From NCBI GenBank assembly GCA_034422355.1, contig DAOUJS010000072.1, positions 1 through 64,000 on the forward strand: DNA of 64,000 nucleotides. Direction: 5' to 3'. The stretch's first letter is position 1; each line of letters starts with the position of its first letter. Source of the stretch: CATOSP01 sp034422355. GTDB taxonomy: Bacteria; Chloroflexota; Dehalococcoidia; Lucifugimonadales; UBA3495. The translations under genes were made by a program, and so were the position numbers. A model generated the notes under the pieces. That model ran no database searches. It worked only from the letters and a program-made list of their open reading frames with translations, and was not told the DNA's origin. This document shows positions 17,497 through 26,562 of this stretch, piece after piece.

Positions 17497-17724
17497 CTAG
17501 GGCCTGCGTCCATAGTAGCAGTCGTCGCAGAGGTACACGATAGCCAGGGCCTCCTCGTGGCTGCCGATACGGCCGCACTGGGGGATGTCGCTGTCGCGGG
17601 ACCAGGGTTGATGGAACTTGCCCCCGCACATCTGGCACGAAGTCTGGTGAATTCCATCAAGTGCGCCGCCGCAGATCACGCACGACTCCAGTTCCAACTC
17701 TGCATCTTCCAACTCTTCATCCAA
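17497..17724 (-). CDS. Small zinc-ribbon-like protein downstream of cca
   Basis: Function unknown. I choose the TTG at 17724, which overlaps the cca stop by eight bases and has GGAGAGG about 9 nt upstream; the open frame extends further, but inside cca. The 75-residue product starts acidic (D-E-E-L-E-D-A-E-L-E-L-E) and then holds C-x-x-C-G, C-x-x-C-G, a lone Cys and C-D-D-C. That is enough for two zinc sites of a treble-clef or ribbon type. It probably binds nucleic acid or protein. Co-translation with cca is likely. Confidence 0.65.
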   Translation of the reverse strand: MDEELEDAELELESCVICGGALDGIHQTSCQMCGGKFHQPWSRDSDIPQCGRIGSHEEALAIVYLCDDCYYGRRP

Positions 17725-18946
17725 CGTGCCTATCCTCTCCCCGGGCGAGAGCCTCGCGCACGAAACGCCTCTCGTCCTCCATGGTGTTGACCAGCCCATC
17801 AAGTTTAGCGTCGGCAAGTTCCCGGAGCATCCGGCCCACGCACGGACCGGGGGGAACGCCCAGGGCCAGCATGTCATTGCCGTCCAACTTCGGAAACAGC
17901 AGACGCAACCTGACCAGGAACTCCTCCAGCAGTTGCGCTATCGCGGGAGAATGACTGACCAGCGCAGCGGCCCGAATTGCGTCCTCTGATTTTCCCGACA
18001 GCAAATGGGCAACCCTGGAGTTTGAAATTCCGGGACTGTCCAGCTCCTCCTCAATTTCCCTCAGCGCTGCCGCATCGCGGGCCACCCTGGCCCAGGAGTT
18101 GGGCATGTTCAACCGCCCAATCAGAATCTCCGCCTGGGCCGGGGTCAATGGATATGCCAACGCGGCAAGGTACAGCGTGGGCGTAGGCTTGCCCTTCGCC
18201 GTCATCAGCCGCTCCACCGCGGCCAGGCTGGAGAATCCCGGCGCGAGCTGGGACAGTACACCAAGCTCGGCCAGGCGCGAGAGCGGCGGGCCGGGAGTCC
18301 TTTCCCCAAGGATATGCTCAATCTCGCGGCGCACGCGGTCCGGGGTCAGTCTCTGTACGCTACCGGAGGCCACGGCTTCTTTCATCCACAACAGGGTATC
18401 CGCCTCTATTCTGAATCCCAGCCGTTTTTCGTATCTTGCGGCGCGGAAGATTCGCGTCGGGTCATCGGCGAAGCTGCCCGGGTGAAGCGCCCGCACGACA
18501 CCCGCCTCCAGGTCTGCCATGCCCCCGTGCGGGTCAAAAAGCCCTTCATGCTCCGCTCCAAGGCGCACAGCCATAGCGTTGATGGAGAAGTCACGCCTTG
18601 CCAGGTCATCCCCGATGGTCCCGGGATAAACCTGGGGAAGCGCCCCCGGATGCGGGTAGGTCTCCTTACGGGCGGTTACTATATCGATTCGGTCGGGCCC
18701 CAGGTTGACCGATGCCGTGCCAAAGGCCTGGTGACTCACCACGTCCCCGCCCAGTCCAGCGGCCACCTCACGGGCCAGGGCAGGGGCGTCCCCTTCCAGC
18801 ACAAAGTCCAGGTCGTGGACGGCAAGGCCCATCAGGGCATCCCTTACCGGGCCTCCCACGAGGTAGAGGGGCATGGCCCGGTCCAGAGCGCAGCGGCGCA
18901 GGGCGTTGAGCATAGCGGTCAGACCGCCGCCAGTCCGGTCCTCCAC
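17717..18946 (-). CDS. cca: CCA-adding enzyme/poly(A) polymerase family
   Basis: The class II nucleotidyltransferase head is clear: L-V-G-G-P-V-R-D (residues 29-36), the catalytic D-x-D in HDLDFV, then R-R-D-F-S-I-N-A-M-A and the R-A-A-R-Y-E-K-R-L-G-F template region. The enzyme adds or repairs the 3' CCA of tRNA. The GTG at 18946 gives 409 residues; an ATG at 18913 is a possible alternative start. The upstream 700 bp are transposase wreckage. The gene is followed by the small zinc-ribbon gene. Confidence 0.9.
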   Translation of the reverse strand: MEDRTGGGLTAMLNALRRCALDRAMPLYLVGGPVRDALMGLAVHDLDFVLEGDAPALAREVAAGLGGDVVSHQAFGTASVNLGPDRIDIVTARKETYPHPGALPQVYPGTIGDDLARRDFSINAMAVRLGAEHEGLFDPHGGMADLEAGVVRALHPGSFADDPTRIFRAARYEKRLGFRIEADTLLWMKEAVASGSVQRLTPDRVRREIEHILGERTPGPPLSRLAELGVLSQLAPGFSSLAAVERLMTAKGKPTPTLYLAALAYPLTPAQAEILIGRLNMPNSWARVARDAAALREIEEELDSPGISNSRVAHLLSGKSEDAIRAAALVSHSPAIAQLLEEFLVRLRLLFPKLDGNDMLALGVPPGPCVGRMLRELADAKLDGLVNTMEDERRFVREALARGEDRHVG

Positions 18947-19199
18947 GGCGTCGATGAGCGGGGCAATGTGCGCGGCGTGATACGTGCCGGAACCTCCTTG
19001 CGATCCGCAATCCAGTATACCACCAGCCCCGCTGCGCCATTATCTCCGTCGTAATCCATCCTTTGTAATCCATCCTGCATATTCCGGAGGCATTGGCCTC
19101 CGGGGCAAGAGGGGCGGCCCCGCGACGCGGGACACTTTGACCAGCGACTGTTCGGACTTGAGGTGAAATCAGCAGCTTGCGGCATTGCAATCGGGGATT

Positions 19200-19419
19200 G
19201 AGACCCCGGGCCCGCCAAGTCCCGAGGAGGGATGCCGGGACCCCTTGCCTCCGGCGGGGGGCCTGTGGCCCGGCATCCCGGAGCCAGGGCCGAGGCCCTT
19301 GGACAACCGGGCAGGCCCTCCACCCGCTGGCTCAGTTCGGTGATGCCCCCCTGTTGTCCGGCAATCACTGCCAGCAGGGTTTCCCGGCCCGCCTTGGTCA
19401 GGTCCAGTCCCGTTTCCAT
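19200..19419 (-). pseudogene. Transposase N-terminal remnant (IS66-like leader)
   Basis: From the ATG at 19419 the frame gives METGLDLTKAGRETLLAVIA, then Q-Q-G-G-I-T-E-L-S-Q-R-V-E, a coiled start like that of some IS66-type transposases. After about 40 residues it degenerates into low-quality Pro/Gly/Arg sequence with no catalytic domain. I read it as a 5' fragment of an insertion sequence. The flanking bases 18947-19199 and 19420-19750 hold no gene that I can support. Confidence 0.35.
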
Positions 19420-19750
19420 TGTCCTCTTATGCCACAACCAGCCCGCGGACGCCAGTGTCTTTCAGCGTAACCGTGGAACCGCCGGCCCCGTAAATTCGCC
19501 TCATCAAGTCTGAACAGTTGCCTTGCGTGCCGGTCTGTGGCCGTTCAGTCGCCGACATACAATCAATTACGTCGAAAGACCTTGAACAATCCCCATACAA
19601 TACGAATTATGTTGTAGAGTATATTTGGGTTCTTGAGCCAGTGCCGAAGCGTTACACCGGGTGCGCCAGCCGGACGTAGGGCCGCGCCGACCGGGGCCAA
19701 CAGGCCCCGCCGGGAAAGGCAGCGGCCGTCAGCGAGGAGGCGGCACAGCC

Positions 19751-20389
19751 ATGTTCGACATAGGCTACAACTTGAGGAGCAGCAGGGCAGGCCGCCTGTT
19801 GAAGGCGGTATTGCCCGCCCTGCGCTTCGTTTCCCGTCCCGGTACGGCCTGGGCCGGTCGCGGCACCGCCTTCGGTCCGCCTGCCACCCAGCGCCGTTGC
19901 ACCCTGCTGGTGGTCCGGTACGCCGGGCAGGAGGAACCCTGGATCATCCTCACCGGCCTTGCGCCGGATGAGGCCCGGGTCAGTTGGTACGCCCTGCGCT
20001 TCTGGATCGAACTGGGCTTCAAGGCCATCAAGAGCCTGGGCTGCAAGTGGGACAAGACCAGAAGGACCGACCCGGCGCGTGTCTCCCAACACTGGCTGGT
20101 GCTGCCAGTGGCCACCCTGCTGGCCCTGGCCTACGGCACCAGGGTGGAAGACGCCCATGACCGGAGGATTGACCCAGGCAACCTGTGGGCGCCGCCCAAG
20201 GCTCTGGCTCCCAACCACCGGGACCCTCGGAGCCGTCCGGCGCGCACCGTCAGCGTGATCCGCCACGGCATCGACTGGCTCAGGCGCTTGCTGCTCAAGG
20301 GCCGTCTCTGGAGCCGTGTCTGGCTGCTGCCCGAACCCTGGCCACAACCCAAGGCCAACCTGGAGGTCATCCGCCATGCGCCTTGCTGA
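19751..20389 (+). pseudogene. IS4-type transposase, C-terminal remnant
   Basis: The frame encodes the C-terminal part of a DDE transposase of the IS4 group. The diagnostic part is W-Y-A-L-R-F-W-I-E-L-G-F-K-A-I-K-S with the catalytic Glu, then W-x-x-T-R-R-T-D-P-A-R-V and a hydrophobic helix (V-L-P-V-A-T-L-L-A-L-A-Y-G). The N-terminal Asp motifs are missing, and the frame upstream of 19751 is Arg/Pro-rich with no match. It is therefore truncated. Its 3' end contains the GGAGGT and ATG (20376) that may start the surface protein downstream. Confidence 0.75.
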
Positions 20390-20412
20390 AAACTCCTTAC
20401 ATACCCTTGTCA

Positions 20413-20425
20413 CCCCCCCCCCCCC
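20413..20425. repeat. Homopolymer tract of 13 C, candidate phase-variation switch
   Basis: Thirteen consecutive C lie between an ATG with a strong GGAGGT ribosome binding site (20362-20367, ATG at 20376) and the signal peptide of the surface protein. With 13 C the ATG frame misses the surface protein. With 12 (or 15) it joins without a stop, and with 14 it meets a TGA at once. A run this long in high-GC DNA is prone to slippage; it is also prone to sequencing error. Confidence 0.7.
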
Positions 20426-20436
20426 GACTTTGGGCT

Positions 20437-23400
20437 GTGAGTTCCTTGCCGAAGCCTGGGCTCAGCCCGGCAGTGCGCGCGCTGCTGCTGACCTTGTTGT
20501 TGGCCGGGGGGGTCGGCTTCCTCGCGGAGCTCGTCATATCGCGCCCTGTCGAGGCCGCAGCGCCGGAATCGACGCCCTGGATCCACACGCGCGTTCCTGC
20601 CCACCTCGGGTTCCAGTTGTATTGGTGGGACGGTTTTACCGCAGAACGCGATGCGTCGGTGACCGGCTACGAAGTCCAATTCCGGGAAACGGGCGCCGCG
20701 AGTTGGACCTCCCATCCACACTCCGGCACGGTCCGCGCCGTCGAGATCTCCAATCTGGCCGTGGGCAAGCAGTACCAGGTTCGAGTCCGCGCAACGAACA
20801 GCGACGGCAGCGGTCCCTGGTCCGACGTGGAGAACATCCCCGGCGTGGTCAGCTATGCCACCGTGGTGAATCCGCCCTTCCCGGTAATCGTGGAAGCCGG
20901 CGATGCCCGAGCGCGCGTCTCCTGGGGCCGGCCGTCACATACCGGCGGGAGAACGCTGACCGGCTATGTGGTCCGTTTGTTTGACGTTGACAGCTCAACG
21001 GTGCTGAGAAGCATCAAGATCAGCGGCGCGACCACCACCTCTACGTTGATTACGGGCCTGACCTACTACACGGACTACACCATCGATATGTACGCGACCT
21101 ATGGGGAAAGGGATGACGGCGGCCTACCGACGGCAAGGCTGGAATTCACGCCGCAGCTCCCTGCGGCCGCCCCGACCGCGGTCGCCTCCCTGTTCGTCCA
21201 GGAGGGAAATAAACGGCTGCGCCTCTCTTGGGGCGTGCCCGACGGCACGGTGACCGGCTACGACGTGGAGTACAAGGCGTCCACTGACCCGGACACGGAG
21301 TGGAAAGCCTTCCGCACTCGCATCGTAAGCATCGGCGCCTTAAGGCATCAGACCATCTTCGGCCTGGACAACGGCACGGCCTACGACGTGCGCGTGCGCG
21401 GGGTGAACCCCACTGGCGACGGCTCCTGGTCCTCCGGCACGGGCACGCCGACGCCGAAGCCCAACATCTTCCTCTCGGCCCCGCCCGGAGTGCCGGAAGG
21501 GTCCAGCGTCACCGTCGCAGTCCTGCTGTCGGAACCGCTGTCAGGCGATGTGACCATCCCCCTCACCATCACGGACGATACGGCGGAGCCAGGCGACCAC
21601 GGGACCCTCCGGAGCATCACCATCCGGGCCGGCCAGACCTGGGCCGAGAGAGCCATCACAACGGCCCGGGACGCCGACCCGGACCACGACACCTTCACCG
21701 TGGCCGTGGCCACCGACAGCAGGCTGCCCACCAGCGTCTTCGCGGGCTACAGCAGCTGGGCGCGGATCACCATCGAGGACCTGGACGCGCCGAAGGTGGC
21801 CCTCTCGTTCCCCCACCCGCCCGCGCCTTCTCAATGGTCAACAGGAGTGGCGACGGTGAACGACGGCGACAGCGTGGAGATGAAGGCCACCCTGTCCATG
21901 CCGCTGGACAGGGACCTGACCATCCCGCTGGAGTACAAGAGGAACTACGCTGAGCGGGAGGACTACCAGCCGCTGAGCGGCATCACGATCAAGGCCGGAG
22001 ACACCTGCGGCATCGGGGTACTAAATACGAACGATGACGCCGATCCGGACGACGAGACCCTCGTCATACTCCTGGCGAGGCTCACCCCCGTGGTGCAGAA
22101 GGGCTACCCCGCCGCGCTGCACATCACCATCAAGGAAAACGACAAGGCCAACACGGCTCACCGGTTTCCGGCGAACCAGAGAACAGGGTGCCCCGGAATG
22201 CAGGAGGCCCCGCCAAGCGCCGTCCCCGTCACCTCCGTGAGCCTGGCCCTGGGGCAGGACCGGGTGCGGGAAGACGCGGGCCAGGTGACCCTGACGGCCA
22301 CCCTGAACGCCCCGGCCCCGGACGGGGGCCTGGAACTGAGGCTGTATGCCGCCAACGAGAGCACGGCGGAGAAGGGCGTGGACTACACCCTGCCGGAGAG
22401 CATCGCCATCCCCGCCGGTGGTCTGTCGGCCTCGGCGCAAGTCCGGGTCACCGACGACGCCCTGGACGAGTCCGACGAAACGGCGGTCATCGGGGTGATC
22501 GCCGATACCCTGGACGCCACCCTGACCGCCGACACAACCCTGACCATCGAGGACGACGACGGCGCACAGCAGCAGCAGGAGTCGCCCCGGGACTACAGCG
22601 ACCTCATCGCCCAGATGTACGAATGGCGCAACGGCCCCGAGGCGCAGCAGTACGGGAAGCCCCACACCGACCGCTGGGACCGGGCGCTCTTGGCCTTCGG
22701 GGAGACGGTGGCCGACGCCTCGATCACGCCGATGACAGCGGCGGAGGCGCAGGCCCTGGCCGACCAGGATTGGGGCGCCCGCTGGGTGCCGGTGGCGGCG
22801 GCGCTGTGGGAGATCGAGAACCGTGCGCCGACGGTGGCCGCAGCCATCGGAGACGCCACCATCGTCAACCAGAGCGGAACGCGCCAGGTCTCACTGTCCG
22901 GCGTGTTTGCCGACGCCGACAACGACAACCTGACCATCACCGCCGCATCGTCGGATGAAGCCGTGGCCATGGTGTCCGTCGCGTCGGACTACTCCAGCCT
23001 GACGGTGACGGCCCAGGCGCGGGGTACAGCGACCATCACGGTAACGGCCAACGACGGCAAGCGGGGCACGGTTTCGGATGAGTTCACGGTGACGGTGAAG
23101 GCCGCGCCGGTGGTGGCCTCGGCCCTGGCCGACCTGACCGGCCTGGAGGTGGGAGCGACACAAGAGGTGTCCCTGTCCGGCGTGTTCAGCGACGCCGACG
23201 GCGACAGTCTGACCATCACCGCCGCCTCGTCGGACGACGCCGTGGCCACGGTGACCGTGGCTGCGGACCAATCCACGCTGACGGTGGCGGGGGTGGCCGA
23301 GGGCACGGCGACGATCACGGTCACGGCCCGGGACGCCGACGGCAACCGGGTCGCCGACGAGTTCGCCGCGCCGGTGGCCAGGAAGTACGCGGCGCTCATC

Positions 23401-25065
23401 GCGCAGATGTATGAGTGGCGCAACGGCCCCGAGGTGCAGCAGTACGGGAAACTCCACACGGAGCGCTGGGACCGGGCGCTGCTGGCCTTCGGGGAGACGG
23501 TGGCCGACGCCTCGATCACGCCGATGACGGCGGCCCAGGCCCAGGCGCTGGCCGACCAGAGTTGGGGCACCCGCTGGGTGCCGGTGGCGGCTGCGCTGTG
23601 GGAGATCGAGAATCAGGCTCCAACGGTGGCCAGCGCCATCGCCGACGCCACCATCGTCAACCAGAGCGGGACCCACCGGGTGTCCCTGGCCGGGGTGTTC
23701 AGCGACGCCGACAACGACGCGCTGACCGTCACCGCCGCATCGTCGGACACGGCCGTGGCCGCGGTTTCGGTGGCGTCGGACTACTCCAGCCTGACGGTGA
23801 CGGCCCAGGCCCGGGGGACAGCGACCATCACGGTCACGGCCGCCGACGGCAAGAGCGGCACGGTTCAAGATGAGTTCACGGTGACGGTGAAGGCCGCGCC
23901 AACGGTGGCCTCGGCCTTGGCCGACGTGAGCCTGGAAGAACTGGAGATCAAAGACATCTCCCTCTCCGGCGTGTTCAGCGACGCCGACGGAGACGCTCTG
24001 GACGCCACCGCAGCGTCCTCCGACGATTTCCTGGTCTCCGCTTTCGCAATCCGGGACCTGTTGACGGTAATGGCCGTGTCGGCCGGGACGGCTACCATCA
24101 CGGTGACGGTCCAGGACAGCGACGGGAACCAGGTCAGCGACCAGTTCGACGTGACGGTGGGCACCCCGCAGCAGGACCCGCCGCCCAACCAGGCGCCCAC
24201 GGTGGCCAACGCCCTGGCTGACGAAACCATCGTCAACGAGAGCGGGACGCGCCAGGTTTCCATGTCCGGTACGTTCAGCGATGCCGACAATGACAGCCTG
24301 ACCGTCACCGCCGCATCCGGCGACGAGGCCGTGGCCACGGTGTCGGTGGCGTCGGACTACTCCAGCCTGATGGTGAGCGCCCAGGCCCGGGGGACGGCCA
24401 TCATTACGGTAACGGCGGACGACGGCAACGGCGGCACGGTGTCGGATTCGTTTACTGTCATGGTGAAGGCCGCGCCGGTGGTGGCCTCGGCCATCAGCGA
24501 CATGAGCGGCCTGGAAGCGGGTTCCACGCGGGACGTGTCGCTGGCCGGGGTGTTCAGCGACGCCGACGGAGACAGTCTGACCGTCACCGCCGCATCGTCC
24601 GACGACGCCGTGGCCACCGTAACCGTGGCTGCGGACGGGTCCAGGCTGACGCTTACCGGGGTGGCCGAGGGCACGGCGACGATCACGGTCACGGCCCAGG
24701 ACACCGACGGCAACCGGGTCAGCGATGCGTTTGACGTGTCGGTGGTCAGGGCCCCGGAGCCGGACGAACCGGAGCCGCCCACCGGCGCGCCGGTGGTGGC
24801 CGCACCGCTGGCCGACATCAGCCTGGAAGCGCCGGAGTACGGGGAGTTCGACCTGGACGACGTGTTCCGCGACCCCGACGGTGGCGAGCTGACCTTCAGC
24901 GCCACGTCGTCCAACTACGGCGTGGCGTCGATGTGGGTGGCCGGCTCGACCCTGACGGTGGTGGGAACAGGCATGGGAACGGCGACGATCACGGTGACGG
25001 CGGAGGACCCCGACGGCAACCGGGTCAGCGATGAGTTCGAGGTGTCGGTGCGGCCGGCCTCGTAG
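20437..25065 (+). CDS. Giant secreted surface protein with FN3, Calx-beta and cadherin-like repeats
   Basis: The frame is open from further upstream, but protein-like sequence begins near the GTG at 20437: a signal peptide with hydrophobic core ALLLTLLLAGGVGFLAEL and a likely cleavage after EAAA. Three fibronectin type III domains follow (about 20590-21460), then three Calx-beta-like domains (about 21470-22560, each ending in an acidic T-I-E-D/E-D-D strand). After these come two copies of an unnamed helical domain (about 22590-22825 and 23380-23615) and seven cadherin/BIG2-like repeats with G-V-F-x-D-A-D-x-D. No LPXTG or membrane anchor is seen at the C-terminus. A role in adhesion or matrix is likely. 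The better start may be the ATG at 20376 if the poly-C tract is 12 long. Confidence 0.8.
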   Translation: MSSLPKPGLSPAVRALLLTLLLAGGVGFLAELVISRPVEAAAPESTPWIHTRVPAHLGFQLYWWDGFTAERDASVTGYEVQFRETGAASWTSHPHSGTVRAVEISNLAVGKQYQVRVRATNSDGSGPWSDVENIPGVVSYATVVNPPFPVIVEAGDARARVSWGRPSHTGGRTLTGYVVRLFDVDSSTVLRSIKISGATTTSTLITGLTYYTDYTIDMYATYGERDDGGLPTARLEFTPQLPAAAPTAVASLFVQEGNKRLRLSWGVPDGTVTGYDVEYKASTDPDTEWKAFRTRIVSIGALRHQTIFGLDNGTAYDVRVRGVNPTGDGSWSSGTGTPTPKPNIFLSAPPGVPEGSSVTVAVLLSEPLSGDVTIPLTITDDTAEPGDHGTLRSITIRAGQTWAERAITTARDADPDHDTFTVAVATDSRLPTSVFAGYSSWARITIEDLDAPKVALSFPHPPAPSQWSTGVATVNDGDSVEMKATLSMPLDRDLTIPLEYKRNYAEREDYQPLSGITIKAGDTCGIGVLNTNDDADPDDETLVILLARLTPVVQKGYPAALHITIKENDKANTAHRFPANQRTGCPGMQEAPPSAVPVTSVSLALGQDRVREDAGQVTLTATLNAPAPDGGLELRLYAANESTAEKGVDYTLPESIAIPAGGLSASAQVRVTDDALDESDETAVIGVIADTLDATLTADTTLTIEDDDGAQQQQESPRDYSDLIAQMYEWRNGPEAQQYGKPHTDRWDRALLAFGETVADASITPMTAAEAQALADQDWGARWVPVAAALWEIENRAPTVAAAIGDATIVNQSGTRQVSLSGVFADADNDNLTITAASSDEAVAMVSVASDYSSLTVTAQARGTATITVTANDGKRGTVSDEFTVTVKAAPVVASALADLTGLEVGATQEVSLSGVFSDADGDSLTITAASSDDAVATVTVAADQSTLTVAGVAEGTATITVTARDADGNRVADEFAAPVARKYAALIAQMYEWRNGPEVQQYGKLHTERWDRALLAFGETVADASITPMTAAQAQALADQSWGTRWVPVAAALWEIENQAPTVASAIADATIVNQSGTHRVSLAGVFSDADNDALTVTAASSDTAVAAVSVASDYSSLTVTAQARGTATITVTAADGKSGTVQDEFTVTVKAAPTVASALADVSLEELEIKDISLSGVFSDADGDALDATAASSDDFLVSAFAIRDLLTVMAVSAGTATITVTVQDSDGNQVSDQFDVTVGTPQQDPPPNQAPTVANALADETIVNESGTRQVSMSGTFSDADNDSLTVTAASGDEAVATVSVASDYSSLMVSAQARGTAIITVTADDGNGGTVSDSFTVMVKAAPVVASAISDMSGLEAGSTRDVSLAGVFSDADGDSLTVTAASSDDAVATVTVAADGSRLTLTGVAEGTATITVTAQDTDGNRVSDAFDVSVVRAPEPDEPEPPTGAPVVAAPLADISLEAPEYGEFDLDDVFRDPDGGELTFSATSSNYGVASMWVAGSTLTVVGTGMGTATITVTAEDPDGNRVSDEFEVSVRPAS

Positions 25066-25139
25066 GGCGATGGGTAGCCTGGGGATAGCCCCGGAAGCAC
25101 GGACTCATTGGCGCGGGCGTCGGAGTCTGAACGGTTACT

Positions 25140-25168
25140 TTGACAAGCTTCAATGGCCCGGATACAAT
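25140..25168 (+). promoter_or_regulatory. Near-consensus sigma70 promoter for the DsbA-like selenoprotein gene
   Basis: TTGACA at 25140-25145 is separated by exactly 17 nt from TACAAT at 25163-25168. The GTG start of the DsbA-like gene is 30 bp further on, with AGGAGG in between. This is the best promoter match that I found in the window. Confidence 0.7.
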
Positions 25169-25197
25169 CCTGTCATCTACCTGTTAGGAGGATAGCC

Positions 25198-25836
25198 GTG
25201 TCTGACGCAGGAGTCACCAGCTATTACGATTTCCGTTGACCATTCGTGTACAATGCCACCATGTGGTTGGCAAAAGTTGAGGAAGCCAAGGGCGAGGAAG
25301 TAGAAATCGACTGGCAGCCCTTCTCCCTGGCCCAGGTGAACAGCGACCAGGGTCCCGATTTCAAGGTCTGGGAACAGCCCGAAATCCTGGACGGTTCGGA
25401 CAAGACGCTCCTGGCCCACCAGGCCGGGCTGGCAGCCAAGAGGCAGGGGAAGGAGGCGTTCAAGTCCTTCTTCGTCACCCTGCTCAAGGCCCGCCACGAG
25501 GACCGGGTTGACCTGAACGACCCGGCGGTCATAGAGGAAGCCGTGGTCAAATCCGGTCTCGACATGGCCCAGTTCAGGGAGGACGTGGTCGACCCGGACC
25601 TGCTGCGGGAGATCGGGGAGAGCCACACCCGGGCGGTCGAAGAAGTGGGCGCGTTCGGCGTTCCGACCTTCGTATTCCCCGGCGGCAACGCGGCCTTCCT
25701 GAAGATGTTCATCCCCTCCGCGGAGCAGTCCGAGGAGATTTACGACGGCCTGATGAAGACCATGAGCGAGTTCGCTCACGTGGGCGAGATCAAGCGCCCG
25801 TCGCCGCCGTGGCCCTACGAAGGGGTCAGGCCCTAG
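25198..25836 (+). CDS. DsbA/FrnE-like thiol oxidoreductase, probable selenoprotein (TGA at 25237-25239 read as Sec)
   Basis: The GTG at 25198 has AGGAGG 6 nt upstream and a near-consensus promoter. Codons 1-13 give an N-terminal beta strand (TSYYDFR), codon 14 is TGA, and the same frame continues PFVYNATMWLAKV to the stop at 25836. In DsbA/FrnE-like proteins this position is the first active-site cysteine after a Y-x-x-D-F strand, so TGA falls on the catalytic residue. The rest has the family's helical insert and the cis-Pro loop G-V-P-T-F. Read through, the protein has 212 residues, normal for the family. A stem-loop follows the TGA. The alternative is a nonsense-mutated gene started at the GTG at 25246, which would lack the active site. 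Confidence 0.75.
25254..25272 (+). promoter_or_regulatory. Candidate bacterial SECIS stem-loop of the DsbA-like gene
   Basis: TGCC-ACC pairs with GGT-(T)-GGCA around the loop ATGT. This gives about seven base pairs with one bulged U, starting 14 nt after the TGA. The apical loop begins 21 nt after the TGA, inside the range reported for bacterial SECIS elements. It is weaker than the one in the ArsC-like gene. Confidence 0.5.
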
Positions 25837-25851
25837 TCCAGGGGACTTCGG

Positions 25852-26562
25852 TTGATAAGAGACCGGCTCGAAGCGGCGCTGGGTCTGAGCATTTCGGACC
25901 CGGCGCCGTTTCAGCAGGCGTTGATTCATAAGTCCTTCCTGAACGAACACGGGGGCAATCCCGCGGACTCCTACGAGCGGCTGGAATTCCTGGGGGACGC
26001 CGTCCTGGAACTCGCCGTATCCGCCGAGCTTTTCCGCCGCCTTCCCAGTCTCAGCGAAGGCGAGCTCACCAAGGGGCGGGCCGAACTGGTCTGCGGCGAG
26101 TCCCTGGCCGGTGTCGCACGGCGGCTGGACCTGGGCGGTCTTCTGCTCCTCGGAAGGGGAGAGGAAGCCAACGGGGGACGGGAACGGGAATCAATCCTGG
26201 CGGCCGCATTTGAAGCAATGGTCGCGGCCGTGTACATGGATGGGGGCTTCGATCATGCCAGAGCCTTCATCCTGATGGCAATGTCGGAAGAGCTTGACCG
26301 TTTCCTCAAGCAGGGAGGGCCGCGGGAGAACCCCAAGTCGCGGCTCCAGGAACACGTTCAGTCCCTGGGTATGCCGACTCCCCGTTACCATGTAGTTTCC
26401 GCCGAAGGCCCTGACCATAACCCGGTGTTCACCGTGGAGGCGCTGGTAGGCGACGAGGCTGTGGGCGAGGGCAAGGGCCGCAGCCGCGGCGATGCCGAGC
26501 GTTCCGCAGCGGAAGATGCCTTGACCAAAATGCTCACTGGCCCTGATGTAGTCCATGCTTAG
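25852..26562 (+). CDS. rnc: Ribonuclease III
   Basis: RNase III cleaves double-stranded RNA and processes rRNA precursors. The catalytic signature E-R-L-E-F-L-G-D-A-V-L is at residues 43-53, with the second acidic site in A-A-F-E-A-M-V-A-A-V-Y. A C-terminal double-stranded RNA binding domain begins at N-P-K-S-R-L-Q-E and ends in S-A-A-E-D-A-L. The start is a TTG with a weak ribosome binding site. It overlaps ftsY by eight bases, so the two are co-translated. Confidence 0.95.
   Translation: MIRDRLEAALGLSISDPAPFQQALIHKSFLNEHGGNPADSYERLEFLGDAVLELAVSAELFRRLPSLSEGELTKGRAELVCGESLAGVARRLDLGGLLLLGRGEEANGGRERESILAAAFEAMVAAVYMDGGFDHARAFILMAMSEELDRFLKQGGPRENPKSRLQEHVQSLGMPTPRYHVVSAEGPDHNPVFTVEALVGDEAVGEGKGRSRGDAERSAAEDALTKMLTGPDVVHA

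Noticed and set aside
18768..19190. Minus-strand frame upstream of cca as an N-terminal extension
   Set aside because: It runs in a different frame from cca and lacks any family match. It is shadow plus decayed IS sequence.
20185..20436. N-terminal extension of the surface protein frame from an ATG at 20185
   Set aside because: This part is the shadow of the transposase remnant in another frame, Pro/Arg/Gln-rich, with the signal peptide only after 20437. The start must lie downstream or at the ATG at 20376 through the C-tract.
20316..20984. 222-residue frame crossing the C-tract
   Set aside because: Beyond the tract it overlaps the FN3 region out of frame and reads as Arg/Gly/Pro-rich shadow. 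Only its first codons matter, for the phase-switch idea.
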